64,000 nt of DNA from Chitinophagales bacterium (GTDB lineage: Bacteria > Bacteroidota > Bacteroidia > Chitinophagales > Saprospiraceae): the NCBI GenBank assembly GCA_017303475.1, contig JAFLBO010000022.1, forward strand, positions 1 through 64,000. The letters are read 5' to 3'. A program made the translations under genes and the position numbers. Below the pieces are notes generated by a model, which was not told the DNA's origin, searched no databases, and worked only from the letters and a program-made list of their open reading frames with translations. Below, piece after piece: positions 7,603 to 16,299 of this stretch. Positions within the stretch are counted from its first letter, which is position 1; the number at the start of each line of letters is the position of its first letter.

Positions 7603-10560
7603 TCACTTAGGTTGGTAACTAAAAACTGCACAGGTGCCGTGCTTCCCCTGGCTGGACTCCGTAACGTCTGTGAGTTCCAGTCGGGCCTGAATGTGGTGCA
7701 GTTCGTTGAGGGCATCAATCTTATTGTAGGTAAGCGCCAGCCCTTTAGAGGTATGTCCTTTTTTGCCGGCATTGATTTCCCTGGTTTTGTTCAGTCCCGC
7801 ACCATTATCCAGAATGGTGCATACTATCCGTTCCTGCTGGCGGGAAAAGCGAACACTCAGGAACGAGGGTTTTCCGGAGGCCAACCCATGAATGGTGGCA
7901 TTTTCTACCAGTGGTTGGAGAAGCATAACGGGAAATAAAATATTGCGCGGCAATTCCGGGTCTATGTCTATCTTATAAGAAAATTTATCGCCAAACCGTA
8001 AATGCGTCATCTTCAAATAATCTTCCAGATAGGTAATCTCCTGGTCAATGGGATAAAAAGTCTCCTCCGCATGTTCCATGGTAGTACGCAACAACCGGGT
8101 AAAAATCTCGATATAAGCATTTGCTTTTCTAAAATCCGGCGGGAAAAAGAATTGCTGTATGGCATTGATGCTGTTGCCAATAAAATGCGGATTGATCTGT
8201 AGTTTGATTGCCTGCAAACGCAACTCTGATACACGCATCATCAACCTACGATTTTCGCCAAATACCCTGGAAAAACGGTATAGCATGAAGACCACCAATA
8301 TCCATATACAAAGGTGTACCCACAGTGTTTGATACCAATATGGGATTTTGGTAATGGTGACAAAATCCGGTTGCGTACTCACCTTACCGGCAGCATTTAC
8401 AGCAAAAACGGTAACCTTATAACGACCAGCGGGCAGGGTAACGCCAAAATTCAGGCTGGCGGCCTCGCTCTGTATGCTGTCCGCTTTTTCTTCAAACCGG
8501 TACCGGATCTGGGTAATGAGATTGTCAAAAGTAAGCCAGGGCAAAGGCAACATACATTTTTCAACCAAACACAAAAAGCGCAGGTTCTTTGCGCTGCTAT
8601 AATCTATTCCACCAAACCCCACTTCTATGAGCGAGCACTCCGGATCCAATACAATTTTTGGATGACCCGAAACGCTGTCCAGGAGGTTCATTCTTACATC
8701 CGCATTGCGGATTTTATAGTGACATTCGCTGATAAGAGAGGGAAAATCCGGTTGGTCAATCGCCCCTTTAATGGGCAACTTGGTCAACCCCGCAACGGTG
8801 GCTGCCCACAAGGTGTCTTTTACCATTATAACGGCATTTACATCATTGGCTGATATGCCGTTATTGCGGTTGTAACTGGTAATATTGAATTGTTTATCCA
8901 AACAATACACGCCATTGTTGGTGGCCATCCAAACCCGTTCTGTCTTGTCTACAAATAACGATTGGATATTGTTGACAGGCGCATAAAGCTGGCTATTGAT
9001 TTTAACTATTTTTTCTATCCCTTCCTTATTCAAAGTCAATAAAAACAAGCCATCTGTAGAGGTAGCTACCCAAATACCTCTTGACCGCGCGTTGGCCATA
9101 GCTACTATCCTCGACTTTAACTCTGGAAAGGTTTCTGCCCAGTTTCTGGAAAAAGAATCTGATACAGAATACATGCCATCTATAGCACCCAACCAAAGTC
9201 GCCCCTCCATATCCAGGGTAGCAGCAGTGGTACGCCAGGGATATATATTAGCATAGGCGCCGCTTTGCAGTGAAACGCTCAAGACCTTGCTGGAAGATCC
9301 CACACAATACTGACCAGCCCATAAAGGCAATACGTATTTTGCAGCAGCTGAGGTAGGTATGTAGGTAGCGCTGTTTTTTGTTACCCAAAAGCCTCCCCGG
9401 TCACTGGCTACCACATTGGTTCCATTCATGCCAGCAATGCCCCTAATCCGGTTTAAGCCCGGAGTGGAGATACTGCTCCAAAGCTGCATTTTGCCATTGC
9501 TTACATTATAAATATTGGATTCATCATCGCCAAACCAAATCCCGCGCTCATCATGGCTCAGGCTGGTAATGTTGTTGCTGATGGTGCCATTGGAGGTATT
9601 GAACTGCGTGGCGTGATACACCGGCAGGTAATAAATGCCCTCGCCAGATGTTAGAAACCATTTTCCGCCATTACGGTCTTCAAAAAACTGATTGATTTTT
9701 TTATCCGGCAAATACACGGTCTGTTTCCCTTTTGGGTCCAGAAACTGATCAAATTTGACACACCCGAAACGATTGGAACTTATCCATAAATTACTGTTTT
9801 TATCCAAATATAGGCGTCCGCCCCAACCCTTAATTTTATTCAACGCTTTGAGGCTTTCTTGTTGATATGAAAATATTTCTGTATAATCTTCAATAGAAAC
9901 AATAAGCATTCGGCCATCAATCATACAATCCTCCAGCTTCTGGGTCAAAATTTTGGAACCGAACGGTATATGGGTTGCATTATTTGGATCATTTAACAAC
10001 GTAAGTCGCCCCTGTTCAACCCCCAGCAATTGTCCGTCAATGCGTCCAAGCCCCTGTATAGCGCCTACTTTAGGATACCATTCATGTAGCTGGGCTGTAC
10101 CCTTTATATCATCCCAAAAAATAACCTTTTCTGAGTAACCAATCATCCATATACCCTTCCCTTCCTCTTCAAAAAAGTCGATCATGGCCGACTTCAGGTT
10201 CAGGTTGTTGATGAGAGAATCGTTGAATTCTGTATGAAACTGACCCTGATAACGATAACAGGGCTTCCTTTTAAAACACGAGATCCACAATCTGCCCCTG
10301 GTATCTGTTTTAAGGTTCAACACTTCGGGGTCGGGCAAACCCTCTGCCACGCCATAATTATGAAAGCGTACCCCGTCAAAACATGCCAAACCTTTATCTG
10401 TGCCAAACCACATCAATCCGTTTTCGTCCTGTGCCGCGCAATACACAATATTGCCCGGTAGACCCGCCGACACATCGTAATGCGTATACACCGGATCCTG
10501 AGCATAGCCCAACAATCCTTGCAGCAGGCAAAATACAATCAAAAAAACACGTAAAATCAT
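7603..10560 (-). CDS. LytS-type sensor histidine kinase with two-component propeller
   Basis: Start set at the ATG at 10560, which gives a signal peptide (MILRVFLIVFCLLQGLLGYAQ) and a 13-bp gap to the upstream response-regulator stop; longer in-frame extensions run into that gene. The 985-residue protein has Reg_prop propeller repeats (for example DENGLMWFGTDKGL, DTRGRLWISC) over about 25-650, a Y_Y_Y-like domain, one membrane helix near 740-763, then a His_kinase (PF06580-type) region with the LQINPHFIGNSINAIQ box, phospho-acceptor His near 792, and a HATPase with PLVENATIHG. It is the periplasm-sensing partner of the adjacent LytTR regulator. Ligand unknown; in Bacteroidota such propellers often sense glycans or surface state. 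Confidence 0.92.
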   Translation of the reverse strand: MILRVFLIVFCLLQGLLGYAQDPVYTHYDVSAGLPGNIVYCAAQDENGLMWFGTDKGLACFDGVRFHNYGVAEGLPDPEVLNLKTDTRGRLWISCFKRKPCYRYQGQFHTEFNDSLINNLNLKSAMIDFFEEEGKGIWMIGYSEKVIFWDDIKGTAQLHEWYPKVGAIQGLGRIDGQLLGVEQGRLTLLNDPNNATHIPFGSKILTQKLEDCMIDGRMLIVSIEDYTEIFSYQQESLKALNKIKGWGGRLYLDKNSNLWISSNRFGCVKFDQFLDPKGKQTVYLPDKKINQFFEDRNGGKWFLTSGEGIYYLPVYHATQFNTSNGTISNNITSLSHDERGIWFGDDESNIYNVSNGKMQLWSSISTPGLNRIRGIAGMNGTNVVASDRGGFWVTKNSATYIPTSAAAKYVLPLWAGQYCVGSSSKVLSVSLQSGAYANIYPWRTTAATLDMEGRLWLGAIDGMYSVSDSFSRNWAETFPELKSRIVAMANARSRGIWVATSTDGLFLLTLNKEGIEKIVKINSQLYAPVNNIQSLFVDKTERVWMATNNGVYCLDKQFNITSYNRNNGISANDVNAVIMVKDTLWAATVAGLTKLPIKGAIDQPDFPSLISECHYKIRNADVRMNLLDSVSGHPKIVLDPECSLIEVGFGGIDYSSAKNLRFLCLVEKCMLPLPWLTFDNLITQIRYRFEEKADSIQSEAASLNFGVTLPAGRYKVTVFAVNAAGKVSTQPDFVTITKIPYWYQTLWVHLCIWILVVFMLYRFSRVFGENRRLMMRVSELRLQAIKLQINPHFIGNSINAIQQFFFPPDFRKANAYIEIFTRLLRTTMEHAEETFYPIDQEITYLEDYLKMTHLRFGDKFSYKIDIDPELPRNILFPVMLLQPLVENATIHGLASGKPSFLSVRFSRQQERIVCTILDNGAGLNKTREINAGKKGHTSKGLALTYNKIDALNELHHIQARLELTDVTESSQGKHGTCAVFSYQPK

Positions 10561-10573
10561 GGTTAGCAAGCAC

Positions 10574-11326
10574 CTATTCTCCCTTGATAAAAGCATCGAA
10601 ACGGGCTTGAAACTGTGGCATTTTGGACACTGAAATATCCAGAGTAGAATGGGTACACAAATATAGCTTTCCCGCACGACCAATATTGATGTAGCGGGAA
10701 ATTTTATCCATGTTCACAATGGTATTGTGGTGAATGCGCAGAAACTGTTCAGGAAAATCATCCTCTATTTCTTTCAGACTTTTATAGGTGATGATCTTTT
10801 GTTCCTTGTTGTTTTCCAGGTAAATGATAGACACACAGGCATCTTCCGCTTTACAGTATAACACATCAGCGTATTTGATTACCACATGCCCGCGTTTGCG
10901 GTCGGAAATGATAAAACCGGTTTTTTCTGTGGTTTTCTTTTCCGGCTTGGGTCCATTAAGGGTATTCAGTGTACTTTTCAACACTGCCACCAATTGATCC
11001 ACGGAATATGGTTTGATTAGATAACCTGCCGGTTGAATGGCATTTACGCTTTGAACCGCGTATTGAGGATAAGCTGTGGTAACGATGGTTTGGAAAGAGC
11101 GCTCGGGCAACCGGCTAATCATATCAATACCGTTGGAAAAGGGAGGCATTTCAATGTCCAGAAAAACAATTTCCGGCTGGTGCTGATTGATGCCGCTAAG
11201 CGCTGCAGCTTCGTTGGACGCGGTGCCAACTACCTGAATATACGGACAAAATTCCTGCAACATACCCGAGAGCGTGTTGATGGCACTGATCTCATCATCG
11301 ACAATCAAAGCAGAAATTTTTTTCAT
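10574..11326 (-). CDS. LytTR-family response regulator
   Basis: A 250-residue protein starting at the ATG at 11326 (MKKISALIVDDE); a TTG nine bases upstream is possible but less likely. The receiver domain (1-120) shows the acidic pair VDDE, the phospho-acceptor in VFLDIEMPP and a conserved Lys in GYLIKPY. The C-terminal half (about 150-250) is a LytTR DNA-binding domain (VLYCKAEDACVSIIY, FLRIHHNTIVNMDKISRY). It is the first gene of a two-gene operon with the propeller kinase, 13 bp downstream, and has its own promoter at 11358-11365. It probably activates surface or secretion functions when phosphorylated by that kinase. Confidence 0.95.
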   Translation of the reverse strand: MKKISALIVDDEISAINTLSGMLQEFCPYIQVVGTASNEAAALSGINQHQPEIVFLDIEMPPFSNGIDMISRLPERSFQTIVTTAYPQYAVQSVNAIQPAGYLIKPYSVDQLVAVLKSTLNTLNGPKPEKKTTEKTGFIISDRKRGHVVIKYADVLYCKAEDACVSIIYLENNKEQKIITYKSLKEIEDDFPEQFLRIHHNTIVNMDKISRYINIGRAGKLYLCTHSTLDISVSKMPQFQARFDAFIKGE

Positions 11327-11357
11327 TTCCTTCAAGATTAATTGGATTAATCGGGCA

Positions 11358-11365
11358 CAAACCTA
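11358..11365 (-). promoter_or_regulatory. Promoter -7 box TAGGTTTG for the two-component operon
   Basis: On the minus strand this matches the Bacteroidota -7 consensus TAnnTTTG and sits 31 bases upstream of the regulator ATG. Confidence 0.55.
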
Positions 11366-11368
11366 AAG

Positions 11369-11753
11369 CTGGCCTGGTAAAGATACCAGGCCAGCCTGTA
11401 AGGAAGTAGTTTTGGCTTAAGAATTTATTTGGATGCTAATAAGGTTAATTACTAAGGGTATAACAGGGTGCCATTAGGTTATTTGGAGGTTTTTTGAGGT
11501 TTAATTTACCACACTTAAATATAGTCTGTCTGCTTCAAAAGCGTATTCTGAGCGTCCTCATTGTTTTTGGGTACATTAGTAGAATGTTCTCAAAGTTGGT
11601 CTCTTTCGTATGGTACAAATATGTGGGCGCCGGGCTTCACCCAAATCCGGATTCGGGCAAGTGTGACATTTGGGCTGACAGCCCTGCCAAAAGAAATGAT
11701 AAGTGAACTTGCCGAATAGCCTGTAACAACGGACTCTACCGCACATTTTGGTT
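11369..11753. other. Intergenic region with a hairpin, otherwise empty
   Basis: An 11-bp perfect stem with a 4-base loop (CTGGCCTGGTA at 11369-11379, complement at 11384-11394) lies between the aminotransferase stop and the response-regulator promoter and could end transcription of the former. A weaker inverted pair (ATTCGGGCAAGT/ACTTGCCGAAT) is near 11652-11716. No credible coding region is seen. Confidence 0.5.
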
Positions 11754-12875
11754 TCAGACACATTGAACCAAACGCTCCACCTCTTCCTCTCTATTGAAAT
11801 AATGCGGAGAAACCCGCAATGCCCAGTCTACTCCCTTGCGACTAAAATCAATCTGCGCAGCTACACGGGTAGAAATTCGGGCATTGATGCCCTGAGCATG
11901 CAACTTGTTCATCAGGGCTTGTGGCTCCCAGTGCGGGGCATAGGCCGTTACAATACCACACAGCTCCGCCCCCTGATCCAGTACCTGTACGCCGGGCAAT
12001 TCGGCCAAACGACTGCGGGTGTACCCGGCCAGTTGGTTTACCCGCTGATGGATGTTTTCCAGACCCGTTTGCAGGGCATAATCCACCGCCACTTTGCTGC
12101 CCAGCATCAGGGCATAGGCTATTTCCCAGTATTCAAAACGCCTGGCTGTGGGTTGAGTGCGGTATTCGTTCGCGCCCACCCAGTCGGCAGCACGCATATC
12201 TGGTAGCAGCAGCTCCAGTCCCGACTCCAGCATCCGGTCTGAAACGTATAAAAAACCCGCGCCACGCGGCCCGCGCAGGTATTTGCGCAAGGTAGCCGTG
12301 AGAAAATCGCAGCCTATTTGGGTCACATCCAGCGGCAGTTGCCCGGCCGACTGACAGGCATCCACCAGATACCAGACACCTTGTTCGCGACACATACGGC
12401 CGATCAGGGCAACGGGTTGAACCAGTCCGCTGTTGGTGGGCACATGTGTTACGGCGGCCAGTTTGGGACGGTGTTTTTTCAGCAACCGTTCAAAATCTTC
12501 CGGGTCTACCCCGCCGGAAGGCAGATCGGCAGCGCGAACGAGCTGGACGCCCAATTTTTGTTGCAGACTCAAAAAAGCAATTTGATTGGAGGAATAATCA
12601 TTTTCGGTCGTCAGAATCACATCGCCGGGCTGCCAGGGAATGGCGCTCAGTGCGCGCGCATAGGCATCGGTGGCGCTCACTGCCCAGGCGATGTTGTGCG
12701 GTGCTGCATGCAGCAAACGCGCTACCGAATCGTAAAAGCCCAGCACATTTGCCTGGTGGGCATCAAAGGCTTCGTAGCCGCCCATGTCGGCTTCCAGTTG
12801 CAAGTAATGTGTCATGGCATCCACCACCCCTGGAGCGGGTAAACTGGCGCCGGCATTGTTCAGGTGAATAAGCAT
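11754..12875 (-). CDS. Class V aminotransferase (cysteine desulfurase/lyase-like PLP enzyme)
   Basis: A 373-residue PLP-dependent enzyme of fold type I. The start at 12875 (MLIHLNNAGASLPAPGVV) matches the usual N-terminus of this family. The aspartate that binds the pyridine nitrogen is in YLVDACQSAGQLPLD, and the Schiff-base Lys is in TATLRKYLRGPRGAGF, near residue 198. It resembles cysteine desulfurase-like and isopenicillin-epimerase-like enzymes, with no Fe-S assembly genes beside it, so the substrate cannot be assigned. It is transcribed alone; its upstream region consists of a CACAGATT array. Confidence 0.88.
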   Translation of the reverse strand: MLIHLNNAGASLPAPGVVDAMTHYLQLEADMGGYEAFDAHQANVLGFYDSVARLLHAAPHNIAWAVSATDAYARALSAIPWQPGDVILTTENDYSSNQIAFLSLQQKLGVQLVRAADLPSGGVDPEDFERLLKKHRPKLAAVTHVPTNSGLVQPVALIGRMCREQGVWYLVDACQSAGQLPLDVTQIGCDFLTATLRKYLRGPRGAGFLYVSDRMLESGLELLLPDMRAADWVGANEYRTQPTARRFEYWEIAYALMLGSKVAVDYALQTGLENIHQRVNQLAGYTRSRLAELPGVQVLDQGAELCGIVTAYAPHWEPQALMNKLHAQGINARISTRVAAQIDFSRKGVDWALRVSPHYFNREEEVERLVQCV

Positions 12876-12892
12876 GGTTTATGGATTTGAGC

Positions 12893-13006
12893 GGATTGAT
12901 TTCGCACAGATTGGTTTCGCACAGATTGGTTTCGCACAGATTTTACACAGATTAGGGGCACAGATTTTACACAGATTCTTTCGTCACTTCAAACCCCTCA
13001 AACCCT
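12893..13006. repeat. CACAGATT and CAAACCC word arrays
   Basis: About five units of (TTTCG)CACAGATTTTACACAGATT run from 12893 to 12975 and are followed by CTTCAAACCCCTCAAACC words to the stop of the WYL gene. The same words recur at 14165-14205 (inverted), 37495-37680 and 18327-18412. Confidence 0.8.
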
Positions 13007-14020
13007 TCAAACCCCTACATACCTCTCCATCGCCCTTTCCAAATCTTCCCTGATCCATTTGACCAGAATCCGGGGGCTAAGTACTTTCATTCCGGAACCA
13101 AATCCAAGAATCTCGCGCTGTAGTTCAAAATTGAGTACCACGAAAATCTGAATAATGATGCGGCCTTCTTCCTCCTTCAATACTTCCTGTGTGTGGTGCA
13201 GGGGTTTGGTTAATACGTAAGGTTTCATTTTCGGACTCACCTCCAGCACCACCCGGGCCGGCTTGTCGTTTTCTGATTTGGTCACGCCAATGGCATTATC
13301 AAAATAATGATCGAAATCCACCTCCGGATAGTCGTGAAACGGTTCGTGTGGCAGTTCCTGCACCCCTTCTATTCGGTCCAGCGCCAGGGTGAGGAGTTGT
13401 TTTTTGTATTTATTTCGCACAATCAGAAACCAGCGGTTGCGGAATTCTTTGAGCAAATAGGGGTAATAAATGCCGAGTTTCACTTCTCGTGAACGGAACG
13501 ACTGGTATTCAATCTGCAAGGTGGTGCGCGCAGCCGTAGCCCGATAAAGCGGGTCAATCCAGTTCAGGCCACGCAGCAGGGGGTTGGATTCAAACTGTAT
13601 CACATTGCGCCCCTCCGGTTTGGCCCGCTGCAGATCATTTTCCAGTCGGGCAATCATTTCGCTCATTTCACCGAAGTGGTTGAACCCGTTGAGGTGTTTC
13701 AATATACCCACTACCTCGTTCATTTTCTCCAGATCGGAAGGCGTCAGTTTGGATTGGGTAATACTGAACTTAGGGTCGGAATAGGTATAGTATTTCCGGT
13801 CGGTTACCACAATAGGAGCGTTATACAGTTTTTCACTCCGCATGGACTGCAAATCCAGCTGGATAGTGCGCTTACTCACGCCATCCCGAATACCTTCATA
13901 TTCATATAATACCTCAGAAACCTTATCGATCAGGTTTTCGAGGGTCCATTTCCTGGCCCGGTTGCGCAGGCAGGTATCAATGGTTTTGTACCGGATGAGG
14001 GCGAGTTTGTTGAGAGCCAC
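13007..14020 (-). CDS. WYL-domain transcriptional regulator divergent from rtcB
   Basis: The best start is the GTG at 14020 (ALNKLALIRYKTIDTCLRNR), which reproduces the usual N-terminus of Bacteroidota WYL regulators; the open frame extends to 14206 only through translated repeat DNA. The 337-residue protein has an N-terminal winged-helix-like segment (about 1-80, TLENLIDKVSEVLYEYEG), a WYL domain (about 150-230, with IEYQSFRSREV and FRNRWFLIVRN) and a C-terminal WCX-like extension. WYL domains are believed to sense nucleic-acid or nucleotide ligands. Its position facing rtcB, with two matching palindromes between them, suggests it controls RNA ligation in response to damaged RNA. That ligand assignment is inference. 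Confidence 0.88.
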   Translation of the reverse strand: MALNKLALIRYKTIDTCLRNRARKWTLENLIDKVSEVLYEYEGIRDGVSKRTIQLDLQSMRSEKLYNAPIVVTDRKYYTYSDPKFSITQSKLTPSDLEKMNEVVGILKHLNGFNHFGEMSEMIARLENDLQRAKPEGRNVIQFESNPLLRGLNWIDPLYRATAARTTLQIEYQSFRSREVKLGIYYPYLLKEFRNRWFLIVRNKYKKQLLTLALDRIEGVQELPHEPFHDYPEVDFDHYFDNAIGVTKSENDKPARVVLEVSPKMKPYVLTKPLHHTQEVLKEEEGRIIIQIFVVLNFELQREILGFGSGMKVLSPRILVKWIREDLERAMERYVGV

Positions 14021-14205
14021 GTTTTGGGAGTGTTTGAGTTTGGGAGTGTTTGAGTTTTCGAGTTGGCGTTGAGTTGGGTAGCCCAAAAATCTGGGCAGAT
14101 GATGAGTGTGGGAGTTTTCGAGTGTTTGAGTTGGCAAGCCCCCTTGGGGATTGGGGGTTGTAAAATCTGTGCCCCTAATCTGTGTAGAATCTGTGCGAAA
14201 TAACA
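14021..14205. repeat. CAAACACTC leader array plus CACAGATT units upstream of the WYL gene
   Basis: Read on the WYL coding strand, the leader ends with repeated CAAACACTCCC(A/C)A words directly before the GTG start, so the leader is almost purely A and C with few G or T. Further upstream are a GGCTTGCCAACTC segment and CACAGATT words. The array separates the WYL gene from operator 1. Confidence 0.8.
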
Positions 14206-14219
14206 ACGTTCAAATAAAA

Positions 14220-14243
14220 CTACGCAATCTATTTGCGCAGTTT
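14220..14243. promoter_or_regulatory. Operator candidate 1 in the WYL/rtcB intergenic region
   Basis: CTACGCAA, a 5-6-base spacer, and TTGCGCAG form an imperfect palindrome. Both half-sites are identical to those of the second copy at 14342-14366, 122 bases away, which indicates a duplicated binding site. The likely ligand is the adjacent WYL protein. Confidence 0.6.
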
Positions 14244-14341
14244 GAAAACAATAAAAATATTTTTGAAAAATATTTTAAGTTAAAATAATGATAATCAAAT
14301 AATTAAACAAAAAACACAAAAGAATTTTTACTCAAAATTTT

Positions 14342-14366
14342 ACTACGCAAATATATTGCGCAGTAG
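14342..14366. promoter_or_regulatory. Operator candidate 2 at the rtcB promoter
   Basis: Second copy of the CTACGCAA...TTGCGCAG palindrome. It ends 7 bases before a CACCTTTG sequence (14373-14380), a near-match to the -7 box, placed 32 bases upstream of the rtcB ATG. A protein bound here would cover the upstream promoter element, consistent with direct regulation of rtcB. Confidence 0.65.
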
Positions 14367-14411
14367 CACATTCACCTTTGCATCATCCAATACAACAAAA
14401 CATTAAAAGTC

Positions 14412-15830
14412 ATGATAAAAGGAAAAGACCTTCTGTTTCTGGGATTCTCTGAAGGAAAAATACTGGGTGCTGCGCTTCAATTGGCGAATGGCATTTTTGC
14501 TGAAAACAAAAAACAGGATACCCTTACCCTGCTTCATAAAGTCCGCAAAAACCCTGAATTATACCTCGACGATCCTGCGTTGGAAGATTTTGCCACACTG
14601 ATCCTGGAGGAAGCTGCCATAGAGGCCGCTAAAGCCACCATACCACTGAAAGAAACCGCCGACGAATATGCCGTTTACGGAAAAGACGGCATTGAGGAAG
14701 GCGCTTTGCAACAAATGAACATCGCCATGCAACTCCCGGTAGCGGTGGCCGGGGCCCTGATGCCGGATGCGCATCAGGGTTACGGACTGCCGATAGGCGG
14801 AGTGCTGGCTACACGCAATGCCGTGATTCCTTACGGCGTAGGTGTAGACATCGGTTGCCGAATGGCTTTGTCTGTTTTCGATATTCCGGAGGACCATTTT
14901 TTCGAAAACAAGTCCTTCTACAAACGCGAACTCATTGCGCATACCGCCTTTGGCGCTGGCAATGGATTCCAGGGCGCCTACCGCGCCCAGCACGATATTC
15001 TCGACCGGCCGGAGTTCGGAATGACCCCGTTCATCCAGTCGCTGAAAGATAAAGCCTACACACAACTGGGCTCTTCCGGGGGCGGAAACCACTTTGTGGA
15101 ATGGGGCATCATCGAGTTCGCGGAAAACGACGAAGCGCTGGGTATCCAGAAAGGTCGTTATCTGGCATTGCTGACGCACTCCGGTTCCCGCGGATTTGGC
15201 GCTACCGTGGCCGGATACTACACCCGATTGGCCAAGGACTTGTGCAAATTACCGCCGCATGCCGCCAATCTGGCTTATCTAGACCTCAATACCGAGGCCG
15301 GACAGGAATATTGGATGGCCATGAACCTTGCCGGCGATTATGCCTCAGCCTGTCACGAAGTGATCCACCAAAAGCTTACCAAAGCCATTGGTGGAACGGT
15401 GTTGGCCCGGGTAGAAAACCACCACAACTTTGCCTGGAAAGAAACCCTCAACGGCGAAGAAGTGATTGTGCACCGTAAGGGCGCCACACCGGCCGGAAAA
15501 GGTGTCATGGGCATCATTCCGGGCTCCATGACCGCCCCGGGATTCCTGGTGCGCGGCAAAGGAGAAAGCTCTGCCCTACACTCTGCTTCCCACGGCGCCG
15601 GCCGACAAATGAGTCGTACCCAGGCCATCAAAAACGTGAGCAAGCAACAGATGAGCCAGATCCTGCAAGACCTCGGCGTAAGCCTCATCGGTGGCGGTCG
15701 TGATGAAGCCCCGATGGCCTACAAAGACATCCACCAGGTAATGGCCGCCCAGTCGAACCTCGTAGATATTGTGGCCCAATTCACCCCCAAAATGGTGCGT
15801 ATGGCCGACGACGGCAGCCGGGAAGACTAG
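14412..15830 (+). CDS. rtcB: RtcB-family RNA ligase
   Basis: A 472-residue RtcB, starting at the ATG at 14412. This enzyme joins 2',3'-cyclic-phosphate or 3'-phosphate RNA ends to 5'-OH ends via a 3'-guanylylated intermediate and repairs cleaved tRNA. Manganese and GMP-binding signatures are intact: DAHQGYGLPIGG, GVDIGCRMALSVFD, SGGGNHFVEWG, LTHSGSRGFGA, VENHHNFAW and the guanylylated His in SASHGAGRQMSR. Length is at the upper end for the family. It faces a WYL regulator across duplicated operators and is followed, after about 1.15 kb containing tRNA-like sequences, by a slipin gene in the same orientation. No archease or RtcA gene is in the window. Confidence 0.97.
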   Translation: MIKGKDLLFLGFSEGKILGAALQLANGIFAENKKQDTLTLLHKVRKNPELYLDDPALEDFATLILEEAAIEAAKATIPLKETADEYAVYGKDGIEEGALQQMNIAMQLPVAVAGALMPDAHQGYGLPIGGVLATRNAVIPYGVGVDIGCRMALSVFDIPEDHFFENKSFYKRELIAHTAFGAGNGFQGAYRAQHDILDRPEFGMTPFIQSLKDKAYTQLGSSGGGNHFVEWGIIEFAENDEALGIQKGRYLALLTHSGSRGFGATVAGYYTRLAKDLCKLPPHAANLAYLDLNTEAGQEYWMAMNLAGDYASACHEVIHQKLTKAIGGTVLARVENHHNFAWKETLNGEEVIVHRKGATPAGKGVMGIIPGSMTAPGFLVRGKGESSALHSASHGAGRQMSRTQAIKNVSKQQMSQILQDLGVSLIGGGRDEAPMAYKDIHQVMAAQSNLVDIVAQFTPKMVRMADDGSRED

Positions 15831-15831
15831 G

Positions 15832-15940
15832 GAGTACATGATTGAAGAGTACATGATTACATGAGGGGAGAGGGAGGGCAGGGAGTACATGATTGAAGAG
15901 TACATGATTGAAGAGTACATGATTACATGAGGGGAGAGGG
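15832..15940. repeat. GAGTACATGATTGAA word array after rtcB
   Basis: Two blocks of (GAGTACATGATTGAA)n plus ATTACATGAGGGGAGAGGGAGGG begin one base after the rtcB stop codon. The same words occur in the malQ/pgeF gap at 36549-36690. Confidence 0.85.
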
Positions 15941-15969
15941 AGGGCGTTGCTCTTCAAATTCCCTCAGAC

Positions 15970-16022
15970 CTCCAGCCCCAGCGGGGCGGTGATATTGGTA
16001 GCGGGGCGGTGATATTGGTAGC
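15970..16022. repeat. Two GCCCCAGCGGGGC hairpin units
   Basis: CCCCAGCGGGGCGGTGATATTGGTAG-type unit repeated in tandem. Related single or multiple copies lie at 18074-18178 and 37446-37473. Confidence 0.75.
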
Positions 16023-16055
16023 AAAAATGATTATTTACGATAAAGCCGGCGGTTG

Positions 16056-16106
16056 TTCCCTGGTCGGGCGTTTCTGATGGCGCCGATGTATGGACCCGGT
16101 AGGGAA
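16056..16106 (+). other. Possible structured RNA hairpin upstream of the tRNA-like modules
   Basis: TTCCCTGGTCGGG (16056-16068) can pair with CCCGGTAGGGAA (16095-16106), leaving a loop that itself contains the palindrome GGCGCC. It immediately precedes the first tRNA-like module. A stem followed by tRNA-like elements could be a processed non-coding RNA; this is speculative and may be chance. Confidence 0.3.
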
Positions 16107-16108
16107 TC

Positions 16109-16171
16109 CATATGCAGAGCAATTGTTTGGCCTTTGATGTACCGGTCGCGGGTTCGATTCCTGCCTTCTTC
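16109..16171 (+). pseudogene. Truncated tRNA-like module 1 (3' portion)
   Basis: A canonical T arm is present: stem GCGGG/CCTGC with loop TTCGATT (16148-16164), followed by CTTCTTC as a 3' acceptor strand. Upstream only GAGC, the 3' half of a D stem, is visible, and the anticodon arm pairs poorly, so the anticodon cannot be assigned. The 5' acceptor strand and half of the D arm are missing. It cannot fold as an ordinary tRNA. Confidence 0.5.
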
Positions 16172-16230
16172 GGAAGTAGCTCAGTGGTTAGAGCAGTACA
16201 ATGTATGCAGGTTCGAATCCTGCCCGTGTT
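16172..16230 (+). pseudogene. Truncated tRNA-like module 2 lacking the anticodon loop
   Basis: GGAAGTA, then a perfect D arm GCTC-AGTGGTTA-GAGC (16179-16194), then a five-pair stem GTACA/TGTAT closed by a single A (16196-16206), then a perfect T arm GCAGG-TTCGAAT-CCTGC (16207-16223). It therefore looks like a tRNA whose anticodon loop has been excised and whose variable loop is gone. The 5' GGAAGTA does not pair with the 3' CCGTGTT. Confidence 0.55.
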
Positions 16231-16299
16231 GAGCGGAAGCATAATGGTTATGCACTGGACTGTTAATCCAATTCTCCAAAGCAGGGCGCTTTTCAAATG
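16231..16299 (+). pseudogene. tRNA-Asn(GTT)-like module 3 lacking a T arm
   Basis: GAGCG (16231-16235) can pair with CGCTT (16287-16291). A D arm GCAT-AATGGTT-ATGC (16239-16253) and an anticodon arm TGGA-CTGTTAA-TCCA with anticodon GTT (16262-16264) are close to normal bacterial tRNA-Asn. The T arm that should follow is absent and replaced by TTCTCCAAAGCAGGG. It is a 5' tRNA half rather than a functional tRNA. Confidence 0.55.

Noticed and set aside
14021..14206. N-terminal extension of the WYL regulator
   Set aside because: The extra residues are translated CAAACACTC and CACAGATT repeats; the family start matches the GTG at 14020.
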